A DNA stretch of 64,000 bases from CAXBDP01 sp041689935. GTDB lineage: Bacteria > Bacteroidota > Bacteroidia > Cytophagales > Cyclobacteriaceae. Of the stretch, positions 36,201 to 43,942 are shown piece by piece. The position numbers and the translations under genes were made by a program. The notes beneath the pieces were generated by a model. The model searched no databases, was not told where the DNA came from, and worked only from the letters and a program-made list of their open reading frames with translations. The stretch's first letter is position 1. The number at the start of each line of letters is the position of its first letter. The stretch lies in assembly GCA_041689935.1 (NCBI GenBank), contig JBDNFI010000097.1, positions 76,571 to 140,570 on the forward strand, read 5' to 3'.

Positions 36201-36698
36201 TTACAAAGCAGCAATCGCCGCATCGTAATTCGGTTCGTTTGCCACTTCTGTTACGAGTTCGCTATGAGTTACTTTTCCTTCTTTATCTAGCACCACTACA
36301 GATCTTGCCATTAAGCCACTGAATGGACCGTCAACTATTTTTACGCCAAAATTTGTGTCAAAGCCCTGATTCTTAAAATCGGATAAGGTGTGAACATTTT
36401 CAAGTCCCTCGGCAGCACAAAATCTCTTGAGCGCAAAGGGAAGATCTTTTGAAACATTCAAAACAACCGTGTCGGCTAAGTCATTTGCTTTTTCATTGAA
36501 TGTGCGAACAGAGGTAGCACATACAGCCGTGTCCACACTTGGGAATATATTGAGGATTACTTTTTTGCCAATAAATTGGTTGGCCGTTACTTCTGATAAG
36601 TCAGCCTTTGTTAGCTGAAAGTTTGGTGCAGAAGATCCTTTTTGTGGAATTTCGCCATTTGTGTTGCAAGGTGTGCCTCCTAATGTAATTTTTGCCAT
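36201..36698 (-). CDS. tpx: Thiol peroxidase
   Basis: An atypical 2-Cys peroxiredoxin of 165 residues that reduces hydroperoxides with thioredoxin. The peroxidatic cysteine is in DTAVCATSVRTFN (Cys60) and the resolving cysteine in RFCAAEGLENV (about Cys94). The start ITLGGTPCNTNGEIP and the FPSVDT motif are characteristic of Tpx. It is transcribed alone. With the GPx at 13904 it gives two independent peroxide scavengers in the window. Confidence 0.96.
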   Translation of the reverse strand: MAKITLGGTPCNTNGEIPQKGSSAPNFQLTKADLSEVTANQFIGKKVILNIFPSVDTAVCATSVRTFNEKANDLADTVVLNVSKDLPFALKRFCAAEGLENVHTLSDFKNQGFDTNFGVKIVDGPFSGLMARSVVVLDKEGKVTHSELVTEVANEPNYDAAIAAL

Positions 36699-36803
36699 TT
36701 TTTCTTAATTTAAGTGATTGTTTTCAGGTACGTTATTGTAAACTGCATAGCGGTTCAAAAGTTATCAATTCCTAGGAATGGTTTATAATAGGTTGATTAT
36801 TGT

Positions 36804-37775
36804 TTAGGCGAAACCCAATTTGGCTCTTACTTCTGCCATTTTTTCTTGGGCTATCTTTCTGGCCTTTATTTCACCATCCACGAGTTTTTGTTCTAGCTCA
36901 TGCGGATGCTGCATGTAGTAATTGAAGATATTTCTTGGTTCAGCATATTTCTCTAAAAATACGGCCAAAAGTTCCTTTTTTGCATGTCCGTAGCCAAAAC
37001 CTCCCGCTTCATATTTCCTGCGCAATTCGCTCGTCTGTTGGCTGTCTGCTACCAAACTGTAAAGCTTAAAGACATTACACGTATCAGTATTTTTCGGTTC
37101 TTCTAAAGGCGTGCTATCTGTTAGAATAGCCATAACAGATTTTTTCAAATCCTTTTCATTATCAAAAATATCGATCGTGTTTTGATACGATTTGCTCATT
37201 TTTTCACCATTTGTGCCTGGGATGGTTTTCAGTTCTTCATTGATTTTCGCTTCGGGCAATACGAATGTGTCACCGTACATGAAATTAAAACTGCTTGCAA
37301 TATCGCGCGCCATCTCCAAATGCTGCTGCTGATCTTTGCCCACAGGCACGAAGTCGGCACTATAGAGGATAATATCTGCCGCCATGAGCACTGGGTACAC
37401 AAATAAACCTGCATTTACATCGCTCAGTCTGTCAGACTTATCTTTGAATGCGTGGGCATTATGGAGCATAGGAAAAGGCGTGAAACAGCTCAAATACCAA
37501 GTGAGCTCGCATACCTCATTGACCCGTGATTGACGATAAAAAATATTTTTGTCCGTATCGAAACCGAATGCTAGCCAAGCGGCTGCAATCGCATTCACGT
37601 TTTGTCTTCTAACTTCGGCATCCTTTATGGTAGTGAGTGAATGAAGGTCTGCTATAAAAAAAAGGGAATCATTTCCTCCTTGTTTCGACATTTCAATTGC
37701 TGGAATGATCGCACCAAGTAAATTTCCCAAGTGCGGCCTTCCCGAACTTTGTATTCCTGTTAAAATCCTCGCCAT
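36804..37775 (-). CDS. trpS: Tryptophanyl-tRNA synthetase
   Basis: A class I synthetase of 323 residues. The HIGH-type motif is GRPHLGNLLGA (about 12-22) and the KMSKS loop is GEKMSKSYQNTI (about 195). The remainder follows the bacterial TrpRS layout (DIILYSADFVPVGKDQQQHLEMARDIA in the substrate site). It is divergent from the DUF1573 gene, with 89 bp between. Confidence 0.97.
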   Translation of the reverse strand: MARILTGIQSSGRPHLGNLLGAIIPAIEMSKQGGNDSLFFIADLHSLTTIKDAEVRRQNVNAIAAAWLAFGFDTDKNIFYRQSRVNEVCELTWYLSCFTPFPMLHNAHAFKDKSDRLSDVNAGLFVYPVLMAADIILYSADFVPVGKDQQQHLEMARDIASSFNFMYGDTFVLPEAKINEELKTIPGTNGEKMSKSYQNTIDIFDNEKDLKKSVMAILTDSTPLEEPKNTDTCNVFKLYSLVADSQQTSELRRKYEAGGFGYGHAKKELLAVFLEKYAEPRNIFNYYMQHPHELEQKLVDGEIKARKIAQEKMAEVRAKLGFA

Positions 37776-37826
37776 GTTAATTCTTAATTTGGATGCAAAT
37801 TAATAAAATTAACGGTGGTGAGCCCT

Positions 37827-37834
37827 TAACTTTG
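37827..37834 (+). promoter_or_regulatory. -7 box of the DUF1573 gene
   Basis: TAACTTTG is an exact TAnnTTTG match, 30 nt before the start codon. No TTG is evident at the usual upstream distance. Confidence 0.45.
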
Positions 37835-37864
37835 TTCCACTGAAAATGATTTGATCCAAAAAAT

Positions 37865-38950
37865 ATGAAATTAAAAAATCTATCACTGCTTATTGCACTT
37901 CTCTTGTTTGCGCAAATGCTTCATGCTCAAAATGTTTTGCCGCTCAGGTTTGATCAAGACCGCAAAGATTTGGGTAGAGTGAAGGAGCAAGCTGGGTTGG
38001 TGGAAGTATCCTTTTCTTTTACCAATGTGACAGATAGCCTAGTGCAGATCGATAAACTAGAAATGGATTGTGGCTGTACGACTACGGCTTACTCAGGTGA
38101 TCCACTTGCGCCAGGTGAGATGGGTTTTGTACAAATTATGTATAATCCAACGAATAGGCCAGGATCGTTTAGTAGAGTTACACAGGTATTTGTAAAGGGA
38201 ATGGAGGCTCCCATTAATCTTATTATTGAAGGCATCGTTATAATGCCGATAATCAATCCGATGAGAGAGTTTCCGCATGTGGCTGGTAATTTTCGTTTTA
38301 GAACCAAGTTTATCAATATGGGAAATTTCACTACAAATGATACGATATCCTATATAGTAGATTTGTATAATGCTTCGGAAGAAACCGTTCATTTATTAGC
38401 CGTAGAAACAGCTGCTAATTTTTTGAAATTTTCGTTTCTGGCAGATACCATTTTGGCCAGTAGCCATACTGAAATGGAAGTACTGTATTTTGGCACGAAT
38501 AGAAAAGATATTGGATATTTTACGGATACAATAAATATCTTGACGAGTGATGAAATGATGCCCAAAAAGCCATTAATTATCACATCTACAGTGGAGGATT
38601 ATTTTCCGCCAATGACGCGGGAGGAATTAGACTCGGCTCCATCAATGGGTATCACCGAAACCTTGCTTGATTTTGGCACGGTCGATAAAGGTAAAGTCGA
38701 AACAAAAGCATTCAAATTTCGAAATTCAGGAGCAAGTGATTTAGTGATTCGTAAAATCATTAGCAATTGCGACTGCGTTACATTCACTTTATCAAAAGAC
38801 AACTATGCTCCCGGTGAGGAAGGAGAAATTTCTATTCATTTTGACACTCGTACCAGAACGGGCACTGAGTACAAAAATATTACATTTTTTACCAATGACC
38901 CACGCTACCCTGCTAGACAATTGATGGTGAAAATTAATATTAGGAACTGA
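37865..38950 (+). CDS. Exported DUF1573 protein (two domains)
   Basis: A 361-residue protein with a signal peptide (1-21, cut after LHA). Two DUF1573 immunoglobulin-like domains lie at about 25-125 and 255-360, each with its conserved Cys pair (DCGCTTTAY and NCDCVTFTL) and the FxFxNxG pattern (FSFTNV, FKFRNSG). Between them is a less conserved beta domain. The family is very common in Bacteroidota and resembles MSP/ASH-type scaffold domains; its biochemical role is unknown. Octamer at 38617. Confidence 0.9.
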   Translation: MKLKNLSLLIALLLFAQMLHAQNVLPLRFDQDRKDLGRVKEQAGLVEVSFSFTNVTDSLVQIDKLEMDCGCTTTAYSGDPLAPGEMGFVQIMYNPTNRPGSFSRVTQVFVKGMEAPINLIIEGIVIMPIINPMREFPHVAGNFRFRTKFINMGNFTTNDTISYIVDLYNASEETVHLLAVETAANFLKFSFLADTILASSHTEMEVLYFGTNRKDIGYFTDTINILTSDEMMPKKPLIITSTVEDYFPPMTREELDSAPSMGITETLLDFGTVDKGKVETKAFKFRNSGASDLVIRKIISNCDCVTFTLSKDNYAPGEEGEISIHFDTRTRTGTEYKNITFFTNDPRYPARQLMVKINIRN

Positions 38951-39063
38951 TTTTCAGATTATCTAGAGTTTACTTTTCTATATTCAGTTCTATCTTTTTG
39001 TGAAGGACATTCCCGATTGTGCTATTGAATGCCGCTCTGGCATTGCCGGAGAGATAAGAAAAA

Positions 39064-39095
39064 AAATCCCTCAATGATTGCTCATTGAGGGATTT
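39064..39095 (-). terminator. Terminator of the thiolase gene
   Basis: Perfect 14-bp arms AAATCCCTCAATGA / TCATTGAGGGATTT with a 4-base loop. On the minus strand a run of about nine T follows. It is 26 bp past the thiolase stop. Confidence 0.9.
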
Positions 39096-39121
39096 GAATT
39101 TTATGCGGAATTAATTTCGAA

Positions 39122-40300
39122 TTACATCTTTTCAATGACAATTGCAGAAGCGCCGCCACCGCCGTTGCAAATACCTGCAACACCAATCTTGCCATTTTCT
39201 TGGCTGAGAATGCTAGCAAGTGTTACCACAATTCTAGCTCCAGAGCATCCGATAGGGTGGCCTAAAGATACGGCACCACCATACACATTCACCTTTTTAG
39301 GGTCAAGGTTTAGGATTTGGTTATTAGCAATACATACTACAGCGAAAGCCTCATTAATTTCATAAAAATCCACTTCTTCAGCTGATACGCCAGCGTTGGC
39401 TAAAGCCTTTGGAATTGCATCAGATGGTGCAGTTGTAAACCATTCAGGCGCTTTTTGGGCATCTGCAAATCCTCTGATTTTTGCTATTGGCTTAATCCCT
39501 AAGGCTTCTGCTTTTTCTTTGCTCATCAGAACTACCGCAGCGGCACCGTCATTGATTGAAGACGCATTGGCGGCAGTTACCGTTCCTGCTTTATCAAATA
39601 CAGGTCTTAGGCTAGGAATTTTATCGAATTTCACATTAGCATATTCTTCATCCGTATCAACCACGATAGGATCACCCTTACGTTGTGGAATACTTACAGG
39701 CGATATTTCGGCTTTGAATTTCCCAGCTTCACTCGCCGCAGCAGATCTTTTGTAGGATTCTATAGCATAGGCATCTTGGTCTTCGCGGCTAATATTTTTG
39801 TCGGTAGCGCATAGTTCGGCTGCATTGCCCATGTGGTAGTCTTTGTACACATCCCAAAGGCCATCTCTGATTATGCCATCTACTACTTTCCCATGACCTA
39901 ATTTTGCACCCCAGCGATTATTTTCAAGATAGAAGGGTGCATTGCTCATGGATTCCATTCCTCCAGCTACTACCACGTCGTTGGTTCCTAACATAATGGA
40001 TTGCGCACCGAGCATAATGGTTTTCATGCCAGAAGCACACACTTTGTTGATGGTAGTTGTAGGCGTGTTATTAGGAATTCCTGCATAAATGGAAGCTTGT
40101 GTTGCTGGAGCCTGACCTACATTGGCCGTAAGCACGTTGCCCATGTACACTTCATTTACCTCAGCAGGGTCTAAATTAATTTTTGATAAAGCACCTTTGA
40201 TCGCTTCTGCGCCCAATTGTGGGGCAGTGAGGGCTGCTAATGCACCACCAAAACTTCCAATAGGTGTTCTAGATACGGATACGATATATACTTCTTTCAT
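39122..40300 (-). CDS. Acetyl-CoA C-acetyltransferase (thiolase)
   Basis: A 392-residue thiolase condensing or cleaving acyl-CoA units. The nucleophilic Cys is in NKVCASGMK (about residue 89). The catalytic His residues are in YEINEAFA and GHPIGCSGAR, and the C-terminal Cys is in GICNGGGGASA. It most resembles biosynthetic AtoB-type enzymes. Seven extra in-frame residues upstream (to 40321) overlap a -7 box and are rejected. It probably works with the enoyl-CoA hydratase at 25521. Confidence 0.94.
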   Translation of the reverse strand: MKEVYIVSVSRTPIGSFGGALAALTAPQLGAEAIKGALSKINLDPAEVNEVYMGNVLTANVGQAPATQASIYAGIPNNTPTTTINKVCASGMKTIMLGAQSIMLGTNDVVVAGGMESMSNAPFYLENNRWGAKLGHGKVVDGIIRDGLWDVYKDYHMGNAAELCATDKNISREDQDAYAIESYKRSAAASEAGKFKAEISPVSIPQRKGDPIVVDTDEEYANVKFDKIPSLRPVFDKAGTVTAANASSINDGAAAVVLMSKEKAEALGIKPIAKIRGFADAQKAPEWFTTAPSDAIPKALANAGVSAEEVDFYEINEAFAVVCIANNQILNLDPKKVNVYGGAVSLGHPIGCSGARIVVTLASILSQENGKIGVAGICNGGGGASAIVIEKM

Positions 40301-40303
40301 TTT

Positions 40304-40311
40304 CAAATATA
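40304..40311 (-). promoter_or_regulatory. -7 box abutting the thiolase start
   Basis: Minus-strand TATATTTG is an exact TAnnTTTG match, ending 3 nt before the ATG at 40300. It sits in the 34-bp gap behind the BatC stop, so the thiolase may have its own nearly leaderless transcript. Confidence 0.4.
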
Positions 40312-40334
40312 TGGTTGACAATAATTTTCAGATT

Positions 40335-41180
40335 TTACCAATCAGGCTTTCCTGATTTTTTTGGCTGATTGGTTTGACGGCGTTTTTGCTGGATGTATTG
40401 GATTTCCTGATTTTTCAAGGCTTCCAATATCATCATGGCCGTTTGTTCATTCATATTGAGTTCTTCGAGCTTTTCTTTCAAGGATTGGAGGTCTTCCATT
40501 CTTTGATCTTCCTCATTTTGCTCTTGCTGCTGAGGGTCTTGATTTTCTTGCTTGGTTTCGTTTTCAGCTTCTCCTTCTTGCTTTTCAGCTTCCGACTGTT
40601 CTTCGTTCTCTTCTTCTCCTTTTTCCTGATTTTCTTTTTCACTTTCAGAGCCTTCTTCTTGTTCCTTTTTTTGCTCTTCACCTTCTTCATTTTGTTCCTG
40701 CTCTTCTTGCTGCTCATCGCCGTCTTCATTTTCCTGCTGCTCTTTTTGTTCGTCGAGTACCTTTTTGGTGAGTTCGTAGTTATAGCGAGCCTCTTCATTG
40801 TCAGGAGCAGCCTTCAATGCGGCTTTGTAATAGTTTAGTGCTGTTTTGTAGTCCTCTTTGGCAGAAGCCATATTGCCTAATTGCTGATTGGCAATGGAGC
40901 GAACGTTCATGTCGGCAGAAGCAATAAGCGGTTTGTAGGATTTCTCTGCTTCTTCCATATTTCCCGAGTTGTAATAGGAATGAGATAAGTTCAACATCAT
41001 ATTTGGATCTGTTTGTTGATACTCCTGCATTAGCACTGTGTACTTATTTATTGCTGTCTCAAATTCCGCATTATTGTACGCCACCCGCGCTTCTTTTTTC
41101 AATGTATTCATCTTTGCAATGTCATTGAAATCCGAAATGGGATTGATCACCAAAAATATTATTAAGATAAATTTTATCAT
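40335..41180 (-). CDS. batC: BatC-like TPR protein with acidic low-complexity region
   Basis: A 281-residue protein: a signal or anchor segment (1-15), TPR helices (about 25-140; ARVAYNNAEFETAINKY, LNLSHSYYNSGNMEEAEKSY, ALNYYKAALKAAPDNEEARYNYE), then about 90 residues almost entirely Glu, Gln, Asn and Lys, then a helical C-terminus ending in a basic patch. The architecture matches BatC of the Bacteroidota aerotolerance operons. Its start overlaps the batB stop by 4 nt. batA, batD, batE and moxR are not adjacent. The acidic tract makes a spurious open frame on the other strand. Confidence 0.82.
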   Translation of the reverse strand: MIKFILIIFLVINPISDFNDIAKMNTLKKEARVAYNNAEFETAINKYTVLMQEYQQTDPNMMLNLSHSYYNSGNMEEAEKSYKPLIASADMNVRSIANQQLGNMASAKEDYKTALNYYKAALKAAPDNEEARYNYELTKKVLDEQKEQQENEDGDEQQEEQEQNEEGEEQKKEQEEGSESEKENQEKGEEENEEQSEAEKQEGEAENETKQENQDPQQQEQNEEDQRMEDLQSLKEKLEELNMNEQTAMMILEALKNQEIQYIQQKRRQTNQPKKSGKPDW

Positions 41181-42145
41181 AGTTTGAATAATCTTACACT
41201 TACCAAAGCATCCATAAACATCAAAAATAAGCCAGCAGCAAGGAAATAGTAATATTTATTGGCGGTCACGTCTACTTGGCGGCTTTGTCTAAATTCGCCT
41301 TCTACACTATCAATGGCACTGATGAGTTGAGGAATTTCGTTTAAACCCTCATTTATTTCAAAGTATTTTCCACCTGTCTCTACTGCAACTTCCTTAAGTG
41401 CTCGAGAGTTCAAACGTGTAACGACGGGTTGTCCGTTTTGGTCTTTCCTTATATCAATTCCATCTCTGATGGTGCTTCCCTCTTCTGTGCCAACTCCAAC
41501 GGTAAAAACCTTAACTGCTGCTCTACGCAATTCTCTTATTGCATCGGCAGTGTCATCACCAAAATCTTCGCCATCGCTAATAAGGACAATTATTTTAGAC
41601 GATTCCTTACCAGATTGATCTCCCTCTTGGAGGAGCTTATCCAAAGCCATTTTTAAAGGAGGGCCAAAGTCTGTTCCGCTTGATGAAACCAAATTGGTGT
41701 TAAGTGTCTCTATAAATAGATTGAGTGCTGAATTGTCAAAAGTAAGCGGACATTGCACAAAGGATTCGGAACCAAATATAATTAGCCCTAATCTATCAGT
41801 TACGAAGGTGTTGGCTAGTTTTTTCAGTTCAAATTTCACCTTTTCGATCCGAGAAGGAGCAATATCATGGGCGTCCATAGATTTTGACAAATCCACTAAT
41901 ACATAAATATCTTTACCACTCGATTCCACTTCCTTTTGGGTCACTCCAAATGTTGGCCCGAGTAGGGACACAATAATCAATGCAAAATATATACTTCGGA
42001 TAATGAATTTATAAGACCAATTGCCTCCTTTTTGCTTCAGAAGCTTGCCGGCCGTGAACCAGCGGCGGAAGTAAAGGGAATACCCTAAGACAAAAAGCCC
42101 GATTACACTTATTTCAAATGTGGAAAAACTATTAAACCACTCCAT
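41177..42145 (-). CDS. batB: BatB-like membrane protein with VWA domain
   Basis: A 322-residue protein with two N-terminal helices (about 10-28 and 48-66), a periplasmic or cytoplasmic von Willebrand A domain (about 78-280) and a C-terminal helix (about 298-318). The metal-ion adhesion site DLSKSMD (about 88-94) has the D-x-S-x-S pattern, with the later SSGTDFG Thr and ISDGEDFGD Asp. This is the BatA/BatB arrangement. It is translationally coupled to batC. Bat proteins are linked to MoxR ATPases and stress tolerance, and the mechanism is unsettled. Confidence 0.85.
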   Translation of the reverse strand: MEWFNSFSTFEISVIGLFVLGYSLYFRRWFTAGKLLKQKGGNWSYKFIIRSIYFALIIVSLLGPTFGVTQKEVESSGKDIYVLVDLSKSMDAHDIAPSRIEKVKFELKKLANTFVTDRLGLIIFGSESFVQCPLTFDNSALNLFIETLNTNLVSSSGTDFGPPLKMALDKLLQEGDQSGKESSKIIVLISDGEDFGDDTADAIRELRRAAVKVFTVGVGTEEGSTIRDGIDIRKDQNGQPVVTRLNSRALKEVAVETGGKYFEINEGLNEIPQLISAIDSVEGEFRQSRQVDVTANKYYYFLAAGLFLMFMDALVSVRLFKL

Positions 42146-42233
42146 TCAATGTATTTTTCAAGGTGAACTTTCACCATATAAGCAAATATAGTTCCTGATC
42201 CCTTAGGCGCAAACCACTTTATTTGATGCGGTA

Positions 42234-43640
42234 TTAAACTTGTTCGGAAAAAGGTGATTCATCTTCAACGTCAAGTTTATTTATCGCTTCTTTTCTCCTT
42301 ATTTTCTTAAATTCTCTGCGTACATAATAGACTATCAGAATCGTCATAATCACGTCTATAATAGTAGCACCAAAAAATACACCTCTTATTCCAAAGTACA
42401 TGGGTATGATAAGCATGACAGGTATATAGAAAATCAATTGCCTTAATAAGCTCAAAATACTAGCGATTTTTCCTCTTTCGATGGATGGAAAAAAGGTAAG
42501 ACCCATAAAAACCAGCGGGAGGAAAGGAAGGACAAACGTGTAAACCCTAAAATTCCAAATTTCCTCTGGGCCATAATTGTAGCCTGGGAGCATTAGATTA
42601 AGCGAATTTTCAGGAAAAATATTCATCAATAGCCAAAATGGAAAAACGATCAAAAAGCCAGTAAGCGAAAATATTTTGTAGCTACTTTCTACTCTATCCA
42701 TTTTGCCTGCTCCATAGTTCATCCCAATTACGGGCTGTAATGCCCGCATCAATCCAAATAAAGGCGTAATCAGAAATAAAACAGTGCGATTAGCCGCTGC
42801 AAAAAAAGCGACATCCGATTGGGCACCATAATTATTGATGGCATTGTATACCACCAAGGCTTGGATCAAACCCATCAATGACATGATCAATGAAGGGAAG
42901 CCAAGAGAAAGAATGGATTTGGATAGTTTTTTATCAATCCCAAGATATTTTACATCTGTATCGAATGAGGCTTTACCTTTCATAAAATACCAATACCCGA
43001 CGATGGAATAAGTAATCATACCAACATTGGTAGCCCATGCCGCACCTGCCACACCCATTTCAAATGTTGAAATGAAAATTGGATTGAGGATAATATTGAT
43101 AATCAGTCCAATAGCCATCATATAGGCAGCTTCCTTGAGTTTGCCTTCTCCACGGATGAGCATATTGATGGCAAGTCCCAAAATCCAAAAGAAAGCACCT
43201 GGTAAGGTAGCTTTGAAATACTCGGTCCCAAGCCTAAGTAACTCGCCTTCGGCACCCATTAGCGACACCATTTGTTCAGCAAAAAACCAAGATGGAATAG
43301 CAAACGCCGCTGAAATGATCAGGCAAAGGGTAGTTAAATTCCCAAGTATTTTTTGTTGGGAGCTAGTGTCACCCGAACCTATGGCAATGCTCAATACCGT
43401 GCCAGCGCCAATCCCGATAAGAGAGCCTAGCCCAAAGGTGATTTGCGAAAGTGGATAAGAAATAGAAACTGCCGCCAAGGCAGTAGCATTAATCAATTGG
43501 CCTACAAATACCGCATCGAGAAATGCATTGAGCCCAAACAATACCATAGCAAGCACTGCAGGAACCGAAAGCTTCCACATCACTCGCCACATATTTTCGT
43601 TTATGATAAGCTGTTTTTGCTTATCTTTTAATTGAGCCAT
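42234..43640 (-). CDS. MATE-family efflux transporter
   Basis: A 468-residue inner-membrane antiporter with 12 predicted helices in two homologous halves (helix 1 begins WKLSVPAVLAMVLFGLN; the second half begins near LGFPSLIMSLMGLIQALVV). It resembles NorM/DinF-type multidrug exporters driven by Na+ or H+. The C-terminus is cytoplasmic and acidic. It has no adjacent regulator, so the substrate is open. Confidence 0.92.
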   Translation of the reverse strand: MAQLKDKQKQLIINENMWRVMWKLSVPAVLAMVLFGLNAFLDAVFVGQLINATALAAVSISYPLSQITFGLGSLIGIGAGTVLSIAIGSGDTSSQQKILGNLTTLCLIISAAFAIPSWFFAEQMVSLMGAEGELLRLGTEYFKATLPGAFFWILGLAINMLIRGEGKLKEAAYMMAIGLIINIILNPIFISTFEMGVAGAAWATNVGMITYSIVGYWYFMKGKASFDTDVKYLGIDKKLSKSILSLGFPSLIMSLMGLIQALVVYNAINNYGAQSDVAFFAAANRTVLFLITPLFGLMRALQPVIGMNYGAGKMDRVESSYKIFSLTGFLIVFPFWLLMNIFPENSLNLMLPGYNYGPEEIWNFRVYTFVLPFLPLVFMGLTFFPSIERGKIASILSLLRQLIFYIPVMLIIPMYFGIRGVFFGATIIDVIMTILIVYYVRREFKKIRRKEAINKLDVEDESPFSEQV

Positions 43641-43765
43641 AAATGATCGGTAGAGTCAGGGATTATTAGTATAAGCTTTAAATGTAAAGGATGTTTAGAC
43701 CAAAATTTCATGTTTTTAGCTGCTGACTAAGTATTTTTGAAATTGTGTCTTTTCAAATTATCATC

Positions 43766-43883
43766 ATGAAACTAAATAAAATCATTATTGTGTTGGCAGG
43801 ATTTTTTCTGCGCGTGGCATTCACGGGCTGTGGTAAAGGCGAAGCCTGATTAAGAAGAAGTAGATAAGCAGCCAATAGAATAA
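43766..43883 (+). pseudogene. Frameshifted small lipoprotein relic
   Basis: ATG at 43766 opens MKLNKIIIVLAGFFL, then AFTGCGKGEA and a TGA (43847-43849). The N-terminus is a lipoprotein signal with a plausible lipobox cysteine. One base out of frame the sequence continues as EEVDKQPIE followed by TAA (43854-43883). The product would be a lipoprotein of about 38 residues if the frame were restored around 43847-43853. No ORF of any length is otherwise present between the MATE and recQ genes. A functional 27-residue peptide is the alternative. Confidence 0.4.
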
Positions 43884-43942
43884 GCCTAAGGCACATTCAC
43901 GAGAAAGCATTGATTTCGGTAGATTAGTATTTGGGTAAGCGG

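Noticed and set aside
40374..40838. 154-codon Phe/Leu-rich plus-strand ORF resembling a membrane protein
   Set aside because: It is the reverse reading of the Glu/Gln/Lys-rich tract of BatC; the hydrophobicity is an artefact of GAA/GAG/CAG codons read backwards.
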